Notes: a model not told the origin generated them from the letters alone. Counted from the first letter of the stretch, positions 1-8,519 are shown. The stretch: DNA of 64,000 nt from Nitrospirota bacterium (GCA_021790195.1 JAJYIF010000002.1:1-64000), one strand, 5' to 3'. Translations and numbers: made by a program.

Positions 1-95
1 GCCGCCTCCGGCAACGATATGCCCCCATCTACCACCATCTTTACTGCTTCCTCTCGAAACTCCTTCGTATACCGTCCCTGCGGAATACCTTTCAT
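1..95 (-). CDS. IS3-family transposase OrfA, N-terminal fragment (runs off the left edge)
   Basis: The 31 visible residues begin MKGIPQGRYTKEF and continue with EEAVKMVVDGG, the opening of the helix-turn-helix of IS3/IS911-type OrfA proteins, which bind the element ends. The ATG at 95 has the Shine-Dalgarno GGAGG a few bases upstream. The rest of OrfA and any OrfB lie outside the window. The family is recognised from the N-terminus only, so subgroup is not assigned. Confidence 0.7.
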   Translation of the reverse strand, partial: MKGIPQGRYTKEFREEAVKMVVDGGISLPEA

Positions 96-158
96 TTTGA
101 CACCTCCGTCCTTTTACTTTATCTGACTTTGGTGTCCACTTTTTCTATCCTACCCCAG
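1..158 (-). mobile_element. End of an IS3/IS911-type insertion sequence, cut by the window edge
   Basis: The minus strand carries the start of a transposase preceded by a short untranslated end that includes the sequence GATAGAAAAAGTGGACACC, the kind of terminus I associate with IS3-like elements. The outer boundary near 158 is inferred: just beyond it the plus strand resumes as a gene tail with no start codon. Only one end is in the window, so inverted repeats and target duplication cannot be checked. Confidence 0.6.
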
Positions 159-159
159 G

Positions 160-244
160 CCTGCGCTCAAAAGAAGAAGAGAAGCGCAAGTTCCTTGAAT
201 TGGCTGATCGGTTAAGTAAGTCAAGATACACGAAAGAAACTTAG
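160..244 (+). pseudogene. 3' tail of an unknown gene truncated by the IS element
   Basis: An open frame without a start codon encodes about 27 residues rich in Lys, Glu and Arg (RSKEEEKRKFLELADRLSKS and so on), ending in TAG at 242-244. It starts right where the IS end stops, so it reads as the surviving C-terminus of a disrupted gene. The tail overlaps the stop of the convergent permease gene by a few bases. The family cannot be named from so little. Confidence 0.4.
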
Positions 245-1800
245 GCAATGATGCCGGTTCTCTCGGATTCTCCTCCACGGCTATAATAATGGAGGGCGAC
301 CAACAGTATAGATGCAATCAGGTAAGCGAGTGAAAAAGCCCTGGCTGCTCCAAAGCCGAATTTGTTCTGCGCACCTGCCGGCGTTATAACATAGGCATGG
401 ATTACGCCAAAGAACGACAGAACAGCTGCTGTTACTGTCCATAGCGCGGCCCTTAGAAATTGCCTCTCAATCACAAATACCATCATTGCGGACAGAATCA
501 TACCGGTGAGCATGAAACCTTGGCTCAGGGAGATAATGCCATATACATAAAGGTCGCCGCCAAATTTGGGCGCCGCGATATACAAGCTGGAGCCAGCCTT
601 GCGAAGTGCCGTTTCTATGAGCAGCAGCGCCCACGCCGCGAGCGCTGGCATCAGTCCGATCGCCACCGCTACACTGTGTTTCCTTGGCACTTCCTGGAAC
701 GCCTGAGCTGTGATTATGAGCCCGATCCAAAGCAGTATGCCAATCATCACATCTATCGGCACAATCTTGAGTACCAAGTTAACTCCTCCGATCAGGCAGA
801 GCATCGTGATTACACCGCCATTCAATATCGAGTAGGCCCACCTAGCCCCCATAGCCTTCCAGCCCGGATGACCAATGTAAATCGTGGTAGGAAATGGGTT
901 ACCCAAGCACGCCGCCACAATAGATCCGAGGCCATTGACCAAGAGGGACGACCGTGTATCATACCGATCGCCGGCCGCTTCCGCACTTTCAAGGTTCTGG
1001 AGCGAACCGACTACATTAAACAGCGCCATCGGGAATATAACGGAAAAATACTTCCATCCCTGACCGTTAACCAGGAAAACAAACATGTCAGAAAAAGTGG
1101 TCTTTGGAATGTGGATAGTAAACTGGTAGGGCGCCTGTAACGGTTGAAAATAAGGATAACCAAACCATCTGAGAATCCACCCCGCGGCAACACCCAGCGC
1201 CACCGCGATGAATCCTCCCGGAAGTCCCAGCGGCAATTTGATCTGCCCTCCATAGACGATGATCACTAACAGCGCAGGAACGAGTGCTATTGCTGGCATA
1301 GCGAAGATCTGGAAGACGAAACCCATGGATATGAATGTGATGGCGATGCCAGCCAGAGAAGACAGCAACGCAGCCCTCGGTGTATGCCTGCGGACCCAGT
1401 CGCCAAAAAAGGCCCCCACACATTCCAGGACAGCACTGGCGAGACACGCAAACAGGCCGGCTTGCCAGGCAATTGTCGGATTCTTCGTTTCAAAATATAT
1501 GGGGGCAATGATTAGAAAAACGTAGGCAATGAGGCTGACAGTGTTGATGCCGTATGGCAACGCGGTGACATCAGTCCGTCCAGTCTTGACGGCCAATTTT
1601 CTTGCTTGCCATGCGTAGAACATGTTGCCAAACAATATGGACAGTGCTGCTCCTGGAAGAATCCTTCCGAAAACAATATCGGACGGCATGCCGCACACTT
1701 TCTCTAAGAGAACAGCGATCAGCATCAACTGCAAAAGATTGTCAATGAACAGCCCGAAGAATCCGTCAATGTCTCCACGAACAACTCCCCCGACTTTCAT
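241..1800 (-). CDS. NCS2/AzgA-like xanthine-uracil type permease
   Basis: 519-residue, very hydrophobic inner-membrane protein with about 12-14 transmembrane segments. The N-terminus GDIDGFFGLFIDNLLQLM and the central motif SLQNLESAEAAGDRYDTR are typical of the nucleobase:cation symporter-2 fold, in which this loop holds substrate-binding residues. The likely role is proton- or sodium-driven uptake of a purine, pyrimidine or related compound; the substrate cannot be read from sequence. It stands alone, with a truncated gene and an IS downstream and a 327-bp gap upstream. The ATG at 1800 gives a normal family length. Confidence 0.75.
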   Translation of the reverse strand: MKVGGVVRGDIDGFFGLFIDNLLQLMLIAVLLEKVCGMPSDIVFGRILPGAALSILFGNMFYAWQARKLAVKTGRTDVTALPYGINTVSLIAYVFLIIAPIYFETKNPTIAWQAGLFACLASAVLECVGAFFGDWVRRHTPRAALLSSLAGIAITFISMGFVFQIFAMPAIALVPALLVIIVYGGQIKLPLGLPGGFIAVALGVAAGWILRWFGYPYFQPLQAPYQFTIHIPKTTFSDMFVFLVNGQGWKYFSVIFPMALFNVVGSLQNLESAEAAGDRYDTRSSLLVNGLGSIVAACLGNPFPTTIYIGHPGWKAMGARWAYSILNGGVITMLCLIGGVNLVLKIVPIDVMIGILLWIGLIITAQAFQEVPRKHSVAVAIGLMPALAAWALLLIETALRKAGSSLYIAAPKFGGDLYVYGIISLSQGFMLTGMILSAMMVFVIERQFLRAALWTVTAAVLSFFGVIHAYVITPAGAQNKFGFGAARAFSLAYLIASILLVALHYYSRGGESERTGIIA

Positions 1801-2127
1801 ATACAGCGCCTCCTCACCAACGTAAACGGCTATTTATAACTTGCTCATAATATCAAATTGTCTTAGGGTCGTCAATTCACACGCGAGCATCAAAACGTTG
1901 AGAAATGACGGTTATTTTCGAAAATCAACAGTCTCGCTTAAGTGGTAGGGGCGAGGACTATCAGGTGGAAGCGAGAATCGAAAAAAGCCTGTGCGGATTC
2001 CCGATTACTAATCCATGGGCTATCGCGGAAGAGCAGACCGCATTTGCAATCGGCACATGCTCTTGCAGACACATTGCTACACACAACGGGTCAGCCTGGC
2101 GGTCGAGACAGAAATCAGACGCGCCTC
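1801..2127. other. Intergenic region with one copy of a short hairpin-plus-20-mer repeat
   Basis: No convincing gene. At about 1915-1948 there is a small palindrome (TTTTCGAAAA) followed by CAACAGTCTCGCTTAAGTGG. A near-identical 20-mer, 18 of 20 bases, again after a small hairpin, lies at 17599-17618. The rest lacks a ribosome-binding site or codon-like pattern. Confidence 0.4.
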
Positions 2128-2922
2128 TCACGTTTCTACTCTTCCCGGTTCTTCGTGTCCGCAGCTATAGCACATCCACTTCGACTCTTTAAGGATGAAG
2201 TTTATTTCACCCCCGCACATGGGGCACCTCTTTAACCATTCCGTCTCCTGCTCTGCCGGGATCTCCCCTATCTTGAATTCCTCCTCGGAGCGGATTTCAT
2301 CCCTCTCGTGCTCGTCAACCTCGATGGTATACGGGTGTGCCGATAACTGGGGCGAAACCTTTTCAGTAGCAGTCTCTTCTATCTTCTTCTTGAGCTCTCT
2401 TATCTCCGTCGCAGAATCAGCGAAGACTTTCCTCACTGCTTCCTCGACGAGTTTTCTCTCCCTTTCCCGGGCTGCCAAGCCGCGGAGGATCTCCCGCTCT
2501 TCTTTCTCAAGCTCCGCTATCCTTACGCGCAGTTTAGTCAGCTCGCTCTTGGTCTCCTGCAACCTGGAGTCCATATCGGTTAGTTCATCGCGAAAGCCGG
2601 TCAGGGCGGATAAGGCCCCCTTCTCAAGTCTTCTTAGTTCCTCCAGCTGATTGTCCACGGCCCCAAGGATGTCCTGGCGACTTACTCCTGAAGTTGTATG
2701 CAAAGCCCTGATGGCGACATTATAACGCTGCTTCTCTTTCGGAAGGACTTCCTGAAAAGACTCGACAAGCTCAAGGAATTTGTCTAACGTCTTGTCCCCT
2801 GCTGAGATTTCCTTCTTTATCTCATCACGAAGAAGGACAAGGTCCGGCCCCTGTCCTTCCTTCACCTTCGCAAGAAGACCGGAAAGCAATCCCCTCATAT
2901 CATATTGCTCGTCAGTGCTCAT
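2128..2922 (-). CDS. Coiled-coil protein with C-terminal zinc ribbon, function unknown
   Basis: 264 residues. Residues about 85-185 are a charged coiled coil (long runs of Glu, Lys, Arg and Leu in heptads, including LRVRIAELEKEEREILRGL). The C-terminus carries a CPMCGG ... CYSCG pair about 20 residues apart, a rubredoxin-like zinc ribbon. There is no signal peptide or membrane segment, so it is probably cytoplasmic. It is monocistronic, divergent from the PilZ gene to its right. I do not recognise the family; scaffold or nucleic-acid binding would both fit. Confidence 0.7.
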   Translation of the reverse strand: MSTDEQYDMRGLLSGLLAKVKEGQGPDLVLLRDEIKKEISAGDKTLDKFLELVESFQEVLPKEKQRYNVAIRALHTTSGVSRQDILGAVDNQLEELRRLEKGALSALTGFRDELTDMDSRLQETKSELTKLRVRIAELEKEEREILRGLAARERERKLVEEAVRKVFADSATEIRELKKKIEETATEKVSPQLSAHPYTIEVDEHERDEIRSEEEFKIGEIPAEQETEWLKRCPMCGGEINFILKESKWMCYSCGHEEPGRVET

Positions 2923-3261
2923 ACTGGCTCTTGTATATTAATACCAATATGACGGCGGCGATGAGAGCTCATTATTAGAGATATTATGGCCGATGCTTGA
3001 GCCTGAGTATTGTCTTCCCCCTCCGGCGTCATGGCTTTACAACTATTGTGTGTGCCATGGATTGATATTAGCAGATGATCAGGGCTTTAACAATAAGTTT
3101 TTTGTGTGGATAGGAAAAATCCATTTAGCTGAAAGCGCGCGGCCCTTCATGGCGGCTTAACTGAAAAAAGCCTTGGCCGGGACAGACCTAACGGTAAGTC
3201 ATGCGATTTCACTTTCTTCTTCAATTAATACTGTCATAAGAATTTCTTGAGTGGAAAAGGA
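2923..3261. other. Intergenic region between divergent genes
   Basis: No open frame with a plausible start was seen. The right end leads into the sigma-70 promoter of the PilZ gene. No RNA gene or repeat recognised. Confidence 0.4.
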
Positions 3262-3290
3262 TTGACAACCGCACGAAAGTGCGTTAGATT
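3262..3290 (+). promoter_or_regulatory. Sigma-70 promoter of the PilZ gene with an inverted repeat in the spacer
   Basis: TTGACA (3262-3267), a 17-bp spacer, and TAGATT (3285-3290). The spacer contains a perfect inverted repeat CGCAC-GAAA-GTGCG (3270-3283), placed where a bound regulator would block RNA polymerase. The downstream ATG is at 3336. Confidence 0.55.
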
Positions 3291-3335
3291 TTCCTCTATA
3301 GGGTCTGACGTTCAAGAATGGTTAAGGAGGGAGCC

Positions 3336-3848
3336 ATGGCAAACATGGGACCGGAAGCAAATGCGTCAGTCGGAAGCGGTATATTCCTGTGCCCGAAATG
3401 CGGTAAAAAATCTGATACGGCAACTTTCAAAGACCCCGCCTCTTCCTGTCCTTTCTGCGGTTCTGAGGCGAATGCAAAGAACAACAGAAGGAGAGAAGAA
3501 CGGGTCAAGAAGGAAATTGAAACTGTCCTGGAATATCGGGGAGAGTGCGTAGAGGCGTGCTCCAAGGACCTCTCGAAAGGCGGGCTGTGCGTCAAGACTT
3601 CGGGCGAATTCATCGGGGCAACCGGCGAAAGTCTGGGCCTCTTCATGGGGCCTCACCGCTTTCTTGCGAGGGTGATGTGGGTGGACAAGCTTCTCAATAT
3701 GTCTACGGTGGGCCTTCAATGGAAGTCCCGGCTGGTGAACAGGCTCAAGCAGGCATTTTTCTCGGCCGCATCAGCGGGAGGATTTTTCTACCTGGTCTTT
3801 ATGTCGTGTCTCCTGATCATCCTGCTATATTTTACTTTCCTTAAATGA
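3336..3848 (+). CDS. Zinc-ribbon / PilZ-domain membrane protein, putative c-di-GMP effector
   Basis: 170 residues. The start at 3336 is chosen because AAGGAGGG lies 5 bases upstream; an ATG at 3318 has no such site. In order: a zinc ribbon (CPKCG ... CPFCG), a PilZ-like core with the two c-di-GMP signatures RRREER (RxxxR) and DLSKGG (DxSxxG), then one C-terminal transmembrane helix followed by only a few residues. PilZ domains bind cyclic di-GMP and switch motility, polysaccharide or pilus functions. The membrane anchor and the zinc ribbon beside the PilZ core are unusual. PilZ is assigned from motifs only. Confidence 0.65.
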   Translation: MANMGPEANASVGSGIFLCPKCGKKSDTATFKDPASSCPFCGSEANAKNNRRREERVKKEIETVLEYRGECVEACSKDLSKGGLCVKTSGEFIGATGESLGLFMGPHRFLARVMWVDKLLNMSTVGLQWKSRLVNRLKQAFFSAASAGGFFYLVFMSCLLIILLYFTFLK

Positions 3849-4001
3849 CGAGCGGCGAAAGAGCTGTTCGTGCGGCGCCGGTTACATCTCTACGCTGATT
3901 TCAGGGCGGCCTGGTAACACCGCGCAATATACTCCTTGACCATGCAGGATGCGCCTTTCCTGCGAAGATGATCCGCGATCTGATTTGTCCGTTTCCCTGT
4001 C

Positions 4002-4505
4002 CTAAGTGCGCTGCTTCAAATCCAGGGACAGGACCCTCATATCGCCATCGTCCTTCTGAACGTCCTCAAACCCGAGACTTCTCCAGAAGGACAGAGAGAC
4101 AAGGTTGTCCGGTTTTACCCTCGCAATTATCTTATTCACGGGCAGGCGCTGTCTTAGTGCCCCGACAAACAGGGCGAAGGCGCCCTTGCCGTAGCCGCGT
4201 CCTCTGTTCGGAGGCGGGAATATAACGAGAGTAACTTCGCCCGCTTCGCCGGACCTTAGATTGTAAAGGCCGAGGAAGCCGATGCGGGTCGATGCAATCT
4301 CTATGCAGTAGAGATATTCGTATGTCTTCTTCATCCACCACCATATCTGGAACCATGATCGTGCGACGGGCCTGCGGGCCCCGCTCGTATCGAGGATGTC
4401 TTTGTCCCTCATTATCTCGCCGAGGAATGGTCCGTCTAAAAGTCCCGCACGTCTCAGCCTCAGCCCGTCCGGGGCAGGATAGTCCGTGATCTTGCGCGGC
4501 ATCAT
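4002..4505 (-). CDS. GNAT-family N-acetyltransferase
   Basis: 167 residues with the acetyl-CoA pyrophosphate-binding motif A as NRGRGYGKGA, preceded by the beta-strand EVTLVIFPP and followed by a motif-B-like region ending SFWRSLGFEDV. This matches small-molecule or RimJ/RimL-like acetyltransferases that transfer an acetyl group from acetyl-CoA to an amine. The acceptor is unknown. It is monocistronic. About 110 bp downstream of its stop hold short open frames that I could not assign. Confidence 0.8.
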   Translation of the reverse strand: MMPRKITDYPAPDGLRLRRAGLLDGPFLGEIMRDKDILDTSGARRPVARSWFQIWWWMKKTYEYLYCIEIASTRIGFLGLYNLRSGEAGEVTLVIFPPPNRGRGYGKGAFALFVGALRQRLPVNKIIARVKPDNLVSLSFWRSLGFEDVQKDDGDMRVLSLDLKQRT

Positions 4506-4627
4506 TTAGAGAAATGGTATCACAGAAAAGGCGGTTTTCAAATATGGGGAGAACAGGGCGAGGAAAGGCTTTCCGCCTCTCCTGCTCATTCGGGAAATCG
4601 GCGGCAGACCCTCATGCGTTGTTCCGA

Positions 4628-5482
4628 TCAGGACCTGACTACCAATACCGGACAGGGCGCGTGTCCGATGACTCTTTCGGCAACGCTCCCCATGAGAAGC
4701 CGTCTCAGCCCCGTCCTGCCGTGGGAGCTGACAATTATGACGTTGGCGCCCTGGGTCTTTGCGAGATCGGTTATCACCTGGTAAGCCTCTCCTTCTGCGA
4801 CAAAGGTCTCAGTCTTTATCCCGTGCGGTTCGGCCCGGTCTTTGATGTCTTTTACAAAACCTTTCGCCTTTCCGATAATGTCCCCGACTGCATCGGGCGC
4901 CTCGGCATAGAACTCGGAGGGTACGTCCACTACAGAGACGATCTTCAGCTCTCCCCCGTATGACTTCGCGAAATCGATGGCGCGTTCAGCTGAGACCCTG
5001 CTGTAGCGGGAGCCGTCGGTTGCCACAAGTATCTTCTGCCAGCCGACCTGAGAATTCTTCGGCACAACGAGAACGTCCCTCTGGCTGTGGCCGATGACCC
5101 TTGCCGTAACGCTGCCTACAAGGGTCCTTTCAAAACGGCCCATTCCGCGCCTTCCCATGATAATCAGGTCGCAATTCTCAGCCTCGGAGAGATCCACGAT
5201 CCTCTCGTAGATCTCGCCTTCCTCGCAGACGGTCTTTATGAGCGCCCGGTCTTCTCCTGCCATCTTTTCGGCTCGCGAAAGGGCCTCTTCGCACGGCTTC
5301 TTCAGAGATGCCATCAAATTGCCAATCGCAACGAAGGAGAGGTCTCCGGAATACCTCGGCACGACAGATACCACCGTTATCCAGCTCCTCTCGTTGCTGG
5401 CCAATTTGAAGGATTCCCTCAGGGCGTGCATACTCGAATCCGAGCCGTCGACGGCAACGAGCATCTTCCGGTATCTGCCCAT
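4628..5482 (-). CDS. Tandem universal stress protein (two UspA domains)
   Basis: 284 residues. The ATG at 5482 is preferred over an upstream GTG because it sits 2 bases after the stop of the preceding gene and begins right at the domain (GRYRKMLVAVDGSDSS). Domain 1 and domain 2 each have the UspA strand DGS and an ATP-loop GRRGMGRFERTLVGS or SHGRTGLRRLLMGS followed by a Val-rich last strand (GxxGx9GS ATP-binding pattern). It is the last gene of a five-gene operon with a TSUP permease and smaller Usp-like proteins, so its stress role is probably tied to that transporter. Confidence 0.9.
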   Translation of the reverse strand: MGRYRKMLVAVDGSDSSMHALRESFKLASNERSWITVVSVVPRYSGDLSFVAIGNLMASLKKPCEEALSRAEKMAGEDRALIKTVCEEGEIYERIVDLSEAENCDLIIMGRRGMGRFERTLVGSVTARVIGHSQRDVLVVPKNSQVGWQKILVATDGSRYSRVSAERAIDFAKSYGGELKIVSVVDVPSEFYAEAPDAVGDIIGKAKGFVKDIKDRAEPHGIKTETFVAEGEAYQVITDLAKTQGANVIIVSSHGRTGLRRLLMGSVAERVIGHAPCPVLVVRS

Positions 5483-5484
5483 GA

Positions 5485-6576
5485 TTATATCTCGCTGTGT
5501 TCTACGGTTTCCCGTGCGGCCAGCGCGCGTTCTGCCCGGCATCCCTGCCACATGGCACTGAGGACGATAAACGCGCCGAGCGCCAATGCTAAGATCATTA
5601 TCGCAAAGCTGGTGTTCTTGAGCACTTTGATAGTCCCTTCATTTAAAGTCTGGATCAGGTTCAGCTGCGACATATATACCGGGACCATGAGTCCGCGGCT
5701 GAAGAGCACCGTTACCATGATGACGCCCATGACGAGCTTTATCATGAACGGCTTTACATAGGTGGTCCCTATGGCGCCAAGCTGGATGCCGAAAAGAGAC
5801 CCGGCAAGGATGATCATGGCAAGTCTGATGTCGACGAGACCGTGCATGGCATATTTGAAGGAACCCCCGAGTCCCATGACGAAGGCGATGACGAGTTCCG
5901 ACGCGGACGCCATCAGACTCGGCGCACCTAGAACATATATCATCGACGGTACGCCTATAAAGCCCCCGACTGCTATCGTGGCGGCAAGCATTCCGGTGGC
6001 GAACCCGAGAGGGATGGTAAACAGTACGGAAACCCTGGCGTTGAGCGCCTTGAAATAGACCATTGTCCCGGGGATATTTATGGACTGCACCCAGCGCGCC
6101 AGTTTTGTGACTTTTTCTTCCTCATGCAAGTTTCCCGATTTGTAAGACTTCAGGGCGTCTCTGAGGACAAAGGTCCCCACTACAGCCAGTATCACAACGA
6201 ACGCGACGCTGACGTAAAGGTTCGATCCAGCGTCCCCGAAGGCCCTTTTGATGTCTTCCTGTATGTGGGCGCCGTAGAGGACGCCCGCCTCAGCGGATAT
6301 GCCGAGCACTACGCCCAGCTTTACGTCGACCTGTCCGTACTTCGCCCGTTTGAGCGCGCCGATAAGGGCCTTGGGAAACTTATGGCACATATTGCTTGCC
6401 ACTGCTACGAGCCCCGGCACCCCCATGCTCATCATGGCGGGCGTGAGAACAAAGGCGCCGCCCGAGCCGATGAAACCGCTCACGAGCCCTCCTACGAACC
6501 CTACGAGAAAGAGATAGATTATGTTTGCGGCATCGAGATTGATGAAGTTTGAAACCTGACTCATGACGTCGTGCAT
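5485..6576 (-). CDS. TSUP (TauE/SafE) family anion permease
   Basis: 363 residues with about 8-9 transmembrane helices in two repeats; the first repeat has the family signature GFVGGLVSGFIGSGGAFVLTP and the second GMLAATIAVGGFIGVPSM. Family members move sulfite, sulfoacetate, taurine-derived sulfonates or other small organic anions. A soluble loop of about 50 residues separates the halves. It lies one base after the upstream small membrane protein and 2 bases before the tandem Usp gene. Sulfur anion transport is plausible but not shown. Confidence 0.85.
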   Translation of the reverse strand: MHDVMSQVSNFINLDAANIIYLFLVGFVGGLVSGFIGSGGAFVLTPAMMSMGVPGLVAVASNMCHKFPKALIGALKRAKYGQVDVKLGVVLGISAEAGVLYGAHIQEDIKRAFGDAGSNLYVSVAFVVILAVVGTFVLRDALKSYKSGNLHEEEKVTKLARWVQSINIPGTMVYFKALNARVSVLFTIPLGFATGMLAATIAVGGFIGVPSMIYVLGAPSLMASASELVIAFVMGLGGSFKYAMHGLVDIRLAMIILAGSLFGIQLGAIGTTYVKPFMIKLVMGVIMVTVLFSRGLMVPVYMSQLNLIQTLNEGTIKVLKNTSFAIMILALALGAFIVLSAMWQGCRAERALAARETVEHSEI

Positions 6577-6577
6577 G

Positions 6578-6823
6578 TCATTTTACCTCCTTCTTCTTTT
6601 TCGCGGCCTCGATGCCGAGGACGGTCCAGAAGTTGCCGGTGAAACTGCCGTGGACGTAAGAAAACAAAAAAGCGGTGATTATCGGTAATATTGCGTATAA
6701 TCCCCCCTTGCCCACATGGGCATTGATGATGTCCTGCTTCATCAGGAGCGCAGCGTACAGTGCTATGGAAATGATCCCCATGACAATGAGACTACCGACG
6801 GGCTTCTTCCTTTTGCTTCCCAT
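6578..6823 (-). CDS. Small two-helix membrane protein, TSUP-operon partner
   Basis: 81 residues. The start at 6823 follows AAAAGGAGGAGAAA, a strong ribosome-binding site. A basic N-terminus (GSKRKKP) is followed by one transmembrane helix, a short loop, a second helix and a Lys-rich tail (AAKKKKEVK), so both ends are probably cytoplasmic. It is directly upstream of the TSUP permease (1-base gap), which suggests an accessory subunit. I know of no named function. Confidence 0.75.
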   Translation of the reverse strand: MGSKRKKPVGSLIVMGIISIALYAALLMKQDIINAHVGKGGLYAILPIITAFLFSYVHGSFTGNFWTVLGIEAAKKKKEVK

Positions 6824-6873
6824 TTTCTCCTCCTTTTCATTGCGGCGCTGACAGCGCCGGTTTATCGTTCCTT

Positions 6874-7344
6874 CTAAACGCTGTCTGTAACCACAACCAG
6901 CGGGCACTTGAGGTTTTCCCACGCATCGGAAAGCCCTTTGCCTTTTCCCTTGCAATCCACGTCCAGACTTTCCGAGGACTCCGTGACTGCGAAAACTATC
7001 TCCTTCTTTAACGTTGTGTAGTCGATTATGTCCTGCTTCAGACAACCGCTCTTCCTGATCAGCCTATAGTCGATGCCGCTCTCTTTCAGCTCCGACAGAC
7101 ACTGACCGAGAAGAGGCTCTTCGGCTTCGGAAGGAGAGATGTAAAGGACGTCCAAACCGGCCTTGATACGCCTGCACGTGTTCGCCGCGTATCTGAATGT
7201 CTTTCTGTCCATCTGCCCTGTCCTCACCGCCAGGAGAATACGCCTTTCCTCTTTGAGGATGTTCCTCGCCGTATCGAACTCGCCTTCTTCCGCAAAGGAG
7301 ACTGCAGACATTATCTCTTCGATTCTCTTTTGCAGTCTTCCCAT
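6874..7344 (-). CDS. UspA-like protein with N-terminal helical extension
   Basis: 156 residues. Residues 1-50 are helical and contain SFAEEGEFDTARNILKEE. From about 60 on there is an alpha/beta fold (GLDVLYISP ... EIVFAVTESSESLDVDCKG ... CPLVVVTDSV) resembling a universal stress protein, but without the GxxGx9GS ATP loop, so it may not bind ATP. The N-terminal segment is homologous to the 57-residue protein encoded just upstream. Co-transcribed with the TSUP permease. Confidence 0.65.
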   Translation of the reverse strand: MGRLQKRIEEIMSAVSFAEEGEFDTARNILKEERRILLAVRTGQMDRKTFRYAANTCRRIKAGLDVLYISPSEAEEPLLGQCLSELKESGIDYRLIRKSGCLKQDIIDYTTLKKEIVFAVTESSESLDVDCKGKGKGLSDAWENLKCPLVVVTDSV

Positions 7345-7353
7345 GACCTGCTG

Positions 7354-7527
7354 CTACCTCTTTGCGCCGGGTGCGCTGAGCCGCTCCGCCTTGCCGGCTG
7401 TCTTGGTATCGCGCCTGTTGTCGTGCGGCTTTTCTCTGAGTATCTCCCTTGCAGTGCCGAACTCGCCGGCCTCCGCGAAGGTAATGGCCGAGAACAACCT
7501 GTCCCATTTCTCGCTAAAGCTTTTCAT
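7354..7527 (-). CDS. 57-residue protein, paralogue of the N-terminus of the next gene
   Basis: ATG at 7527 with AAGGAG 8 bases upstream, TAG at 7354-7356. The protein starts MKSFSEKWDRLFSAITFAEA and continues GEFGTAREILRE, closely matching residues 1-35 of the following gene (SFAEEGEFDTARNILKEE), then ends in a basic, disordered tail. It is the first gene of the TSUP operon, 9 bases before the next start. It is either a free-standing version of the helical domain or what is left of a duplicated gene; its good ribosome-binding site favours a real small protein. Confidence 0.65.
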   Translation of the reverse strand: MKSFSEKWDRLFSAITFAEAGEFGTAREILREKPHDNRRDTKTAGKAERLSAPGAKR

Positions 7528-7929
7528 ATCCGTTTCTCCTTATGGTTTTGATGTTCTCTCATCTCTTATATATCAGCTTTCGTGCCAGCCCAGGTGCCTC
7601 GAAAGTCATTGATATTGCAAGAGATATGGTGAGATCATATCTGCAGTAGCCGTCCAGAATGATGCAGGTTGCAACGGCCGCGTTCTTATTGCACCGGAAT
7701 AGTGGTCCAGAGATATCTGTTGCGTGGTTTGGCCGCCCGTGCTTTAAAATGTTGCACTATGCACTAGCAGGTATCATGATGAAACAAATGGCGTATAAGT
7801 GAGGGGACGGGCAGACATTTGGTCCTGGTCGCTTGCTTCTCAGGGAGGGGAGTGCGTGTTAGAATGAGCTTGACTGGGGGCCGCTGATTTATGTAAGGCT
7901 CCTCAAGTGATTCAGGAGGGCGTATTGTC
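7528..7929. other. Divergent intergenic region
   Basis: It separates the TSUP operon (left, minus) from the kinase/regulator operon (right, plus). A partial sigma-54-like match lies at 7572-7587 on the minus strand but lacks a key -12 base. No gene, RNA or repeat recognised. Confidence 0.35.
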
Positions 7930-8376
7930 ATGCCGCATGCGGGATTGATGGATGAAAGGGCGCTCGGACCCGAGGCCGGTCCCTTTATGAGGGCACGACT
8001 CCATGTCAGGGGCGGTAAGAGGAGGCTTCGTCAGGGAAAGGTCCCGGAGGGGATCGTAACTATTTATGATGCCCTGATAGCAGCGATGGAGTGGTATTTT
8101 GCATCCCCCGAGCGGAGGAGCCGGCTCATAATCAGCAAAGAAGACGACCTGACGGACGATAAGGTTCTTTTCGAGATACTGACCCGGTCCGGGGTTCTCG
8201 ATGGTTCATTCGACTATAACGCGTTTAATGACGTGGTCGAGCAGATCCTCTATCATGATTTGAAGGAGATCGAATACGAAGAGATGTTGCAGGGGATTGA
8301 GACGGTCATGGTTCAACTCGGCATCATGCCCTTTGACGAATCAAAGCTGCCTCCGGAAGACCCTTCTACTTTTTAG
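7930..8376 (+). CDS. Conserved-looking protein of unknown function upstream of a histidine kinase
   Basis: 148 residues, soluble and acidic. AGGAGGG lies about 10 bases before the ATG. Residues about 30-60 (GKRRLRQGKVPEGIVTIYDAL) and the following helices have a tetratricopeptide- or HEPN-like look but no diagnostic motif. The C-terminus is acidic with Pro (DESKLPPEDPSTF). It is followed after about 140 bp by a histidine kinase and its regulator on the same strand, so a role in that signalling unit is possible. Confidence 0.65.
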   Translation: MPHAGLMDERALGPEAGPFMRARLHVRGGKRRLRQGKVPEGIVTIYDALIAAMEWYFASPERRSRLIISKEDDLTDDKVLFEILTRSGVLDGSFDYNAFNDVVEQILYHDLKEIEYEEMLQGIETVMVQLGIMPFDESKLPPEDPSTF

Positions 8377-8519
8377 CAGCCTGTTGGCTTTTCGAAATCC
8401 GTAGAAAGTTTCCGCGCAAAGAGAACCAGACTTCTTTTGCTTCCTTCCATCAGAGTTTCTGCGACCCCTTCGGTTAATTGTGGCTGTTGCACTACTATCG
8501 GAGATCGTTGCTTTTTGCA

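Noticed and set aside
460-1140. Long plus-strand open frame inside the permease gene
   Set aside because: It is antisense to a clear membrane-protein gene and its translation has no domain or hydrophobic pattern. The same reasoning removed many antisense frames, such as those opposite acsE, acsD, cooS and kup.
1905-2235. Two overlapping plus-strand frames in the gap after the permease
   Set aside because: No ribosome-binding site, no recognisable composition, and they run into the antisense of the zinc-ribbon gene.
3890-4001. Possible remnant of glycogen phosphorylase downstream of the GNAT gene (FAGKAHPA in one minus frame, MVKEYIARCYQAA in another)
   Set aside because: The two motifs lie in different frames over only 110 bases, and the second frame reads equally well as an unrelated peptide. 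Too short to assign without a search.
7572-7587. Sigma-54-like site TGGCACGAAAGCTGAT upstream of the TSUP operon
   Set aside because: The -24 half is perfect but the -12 half lacks the key C of the GC pair; not enough to call a promoter.
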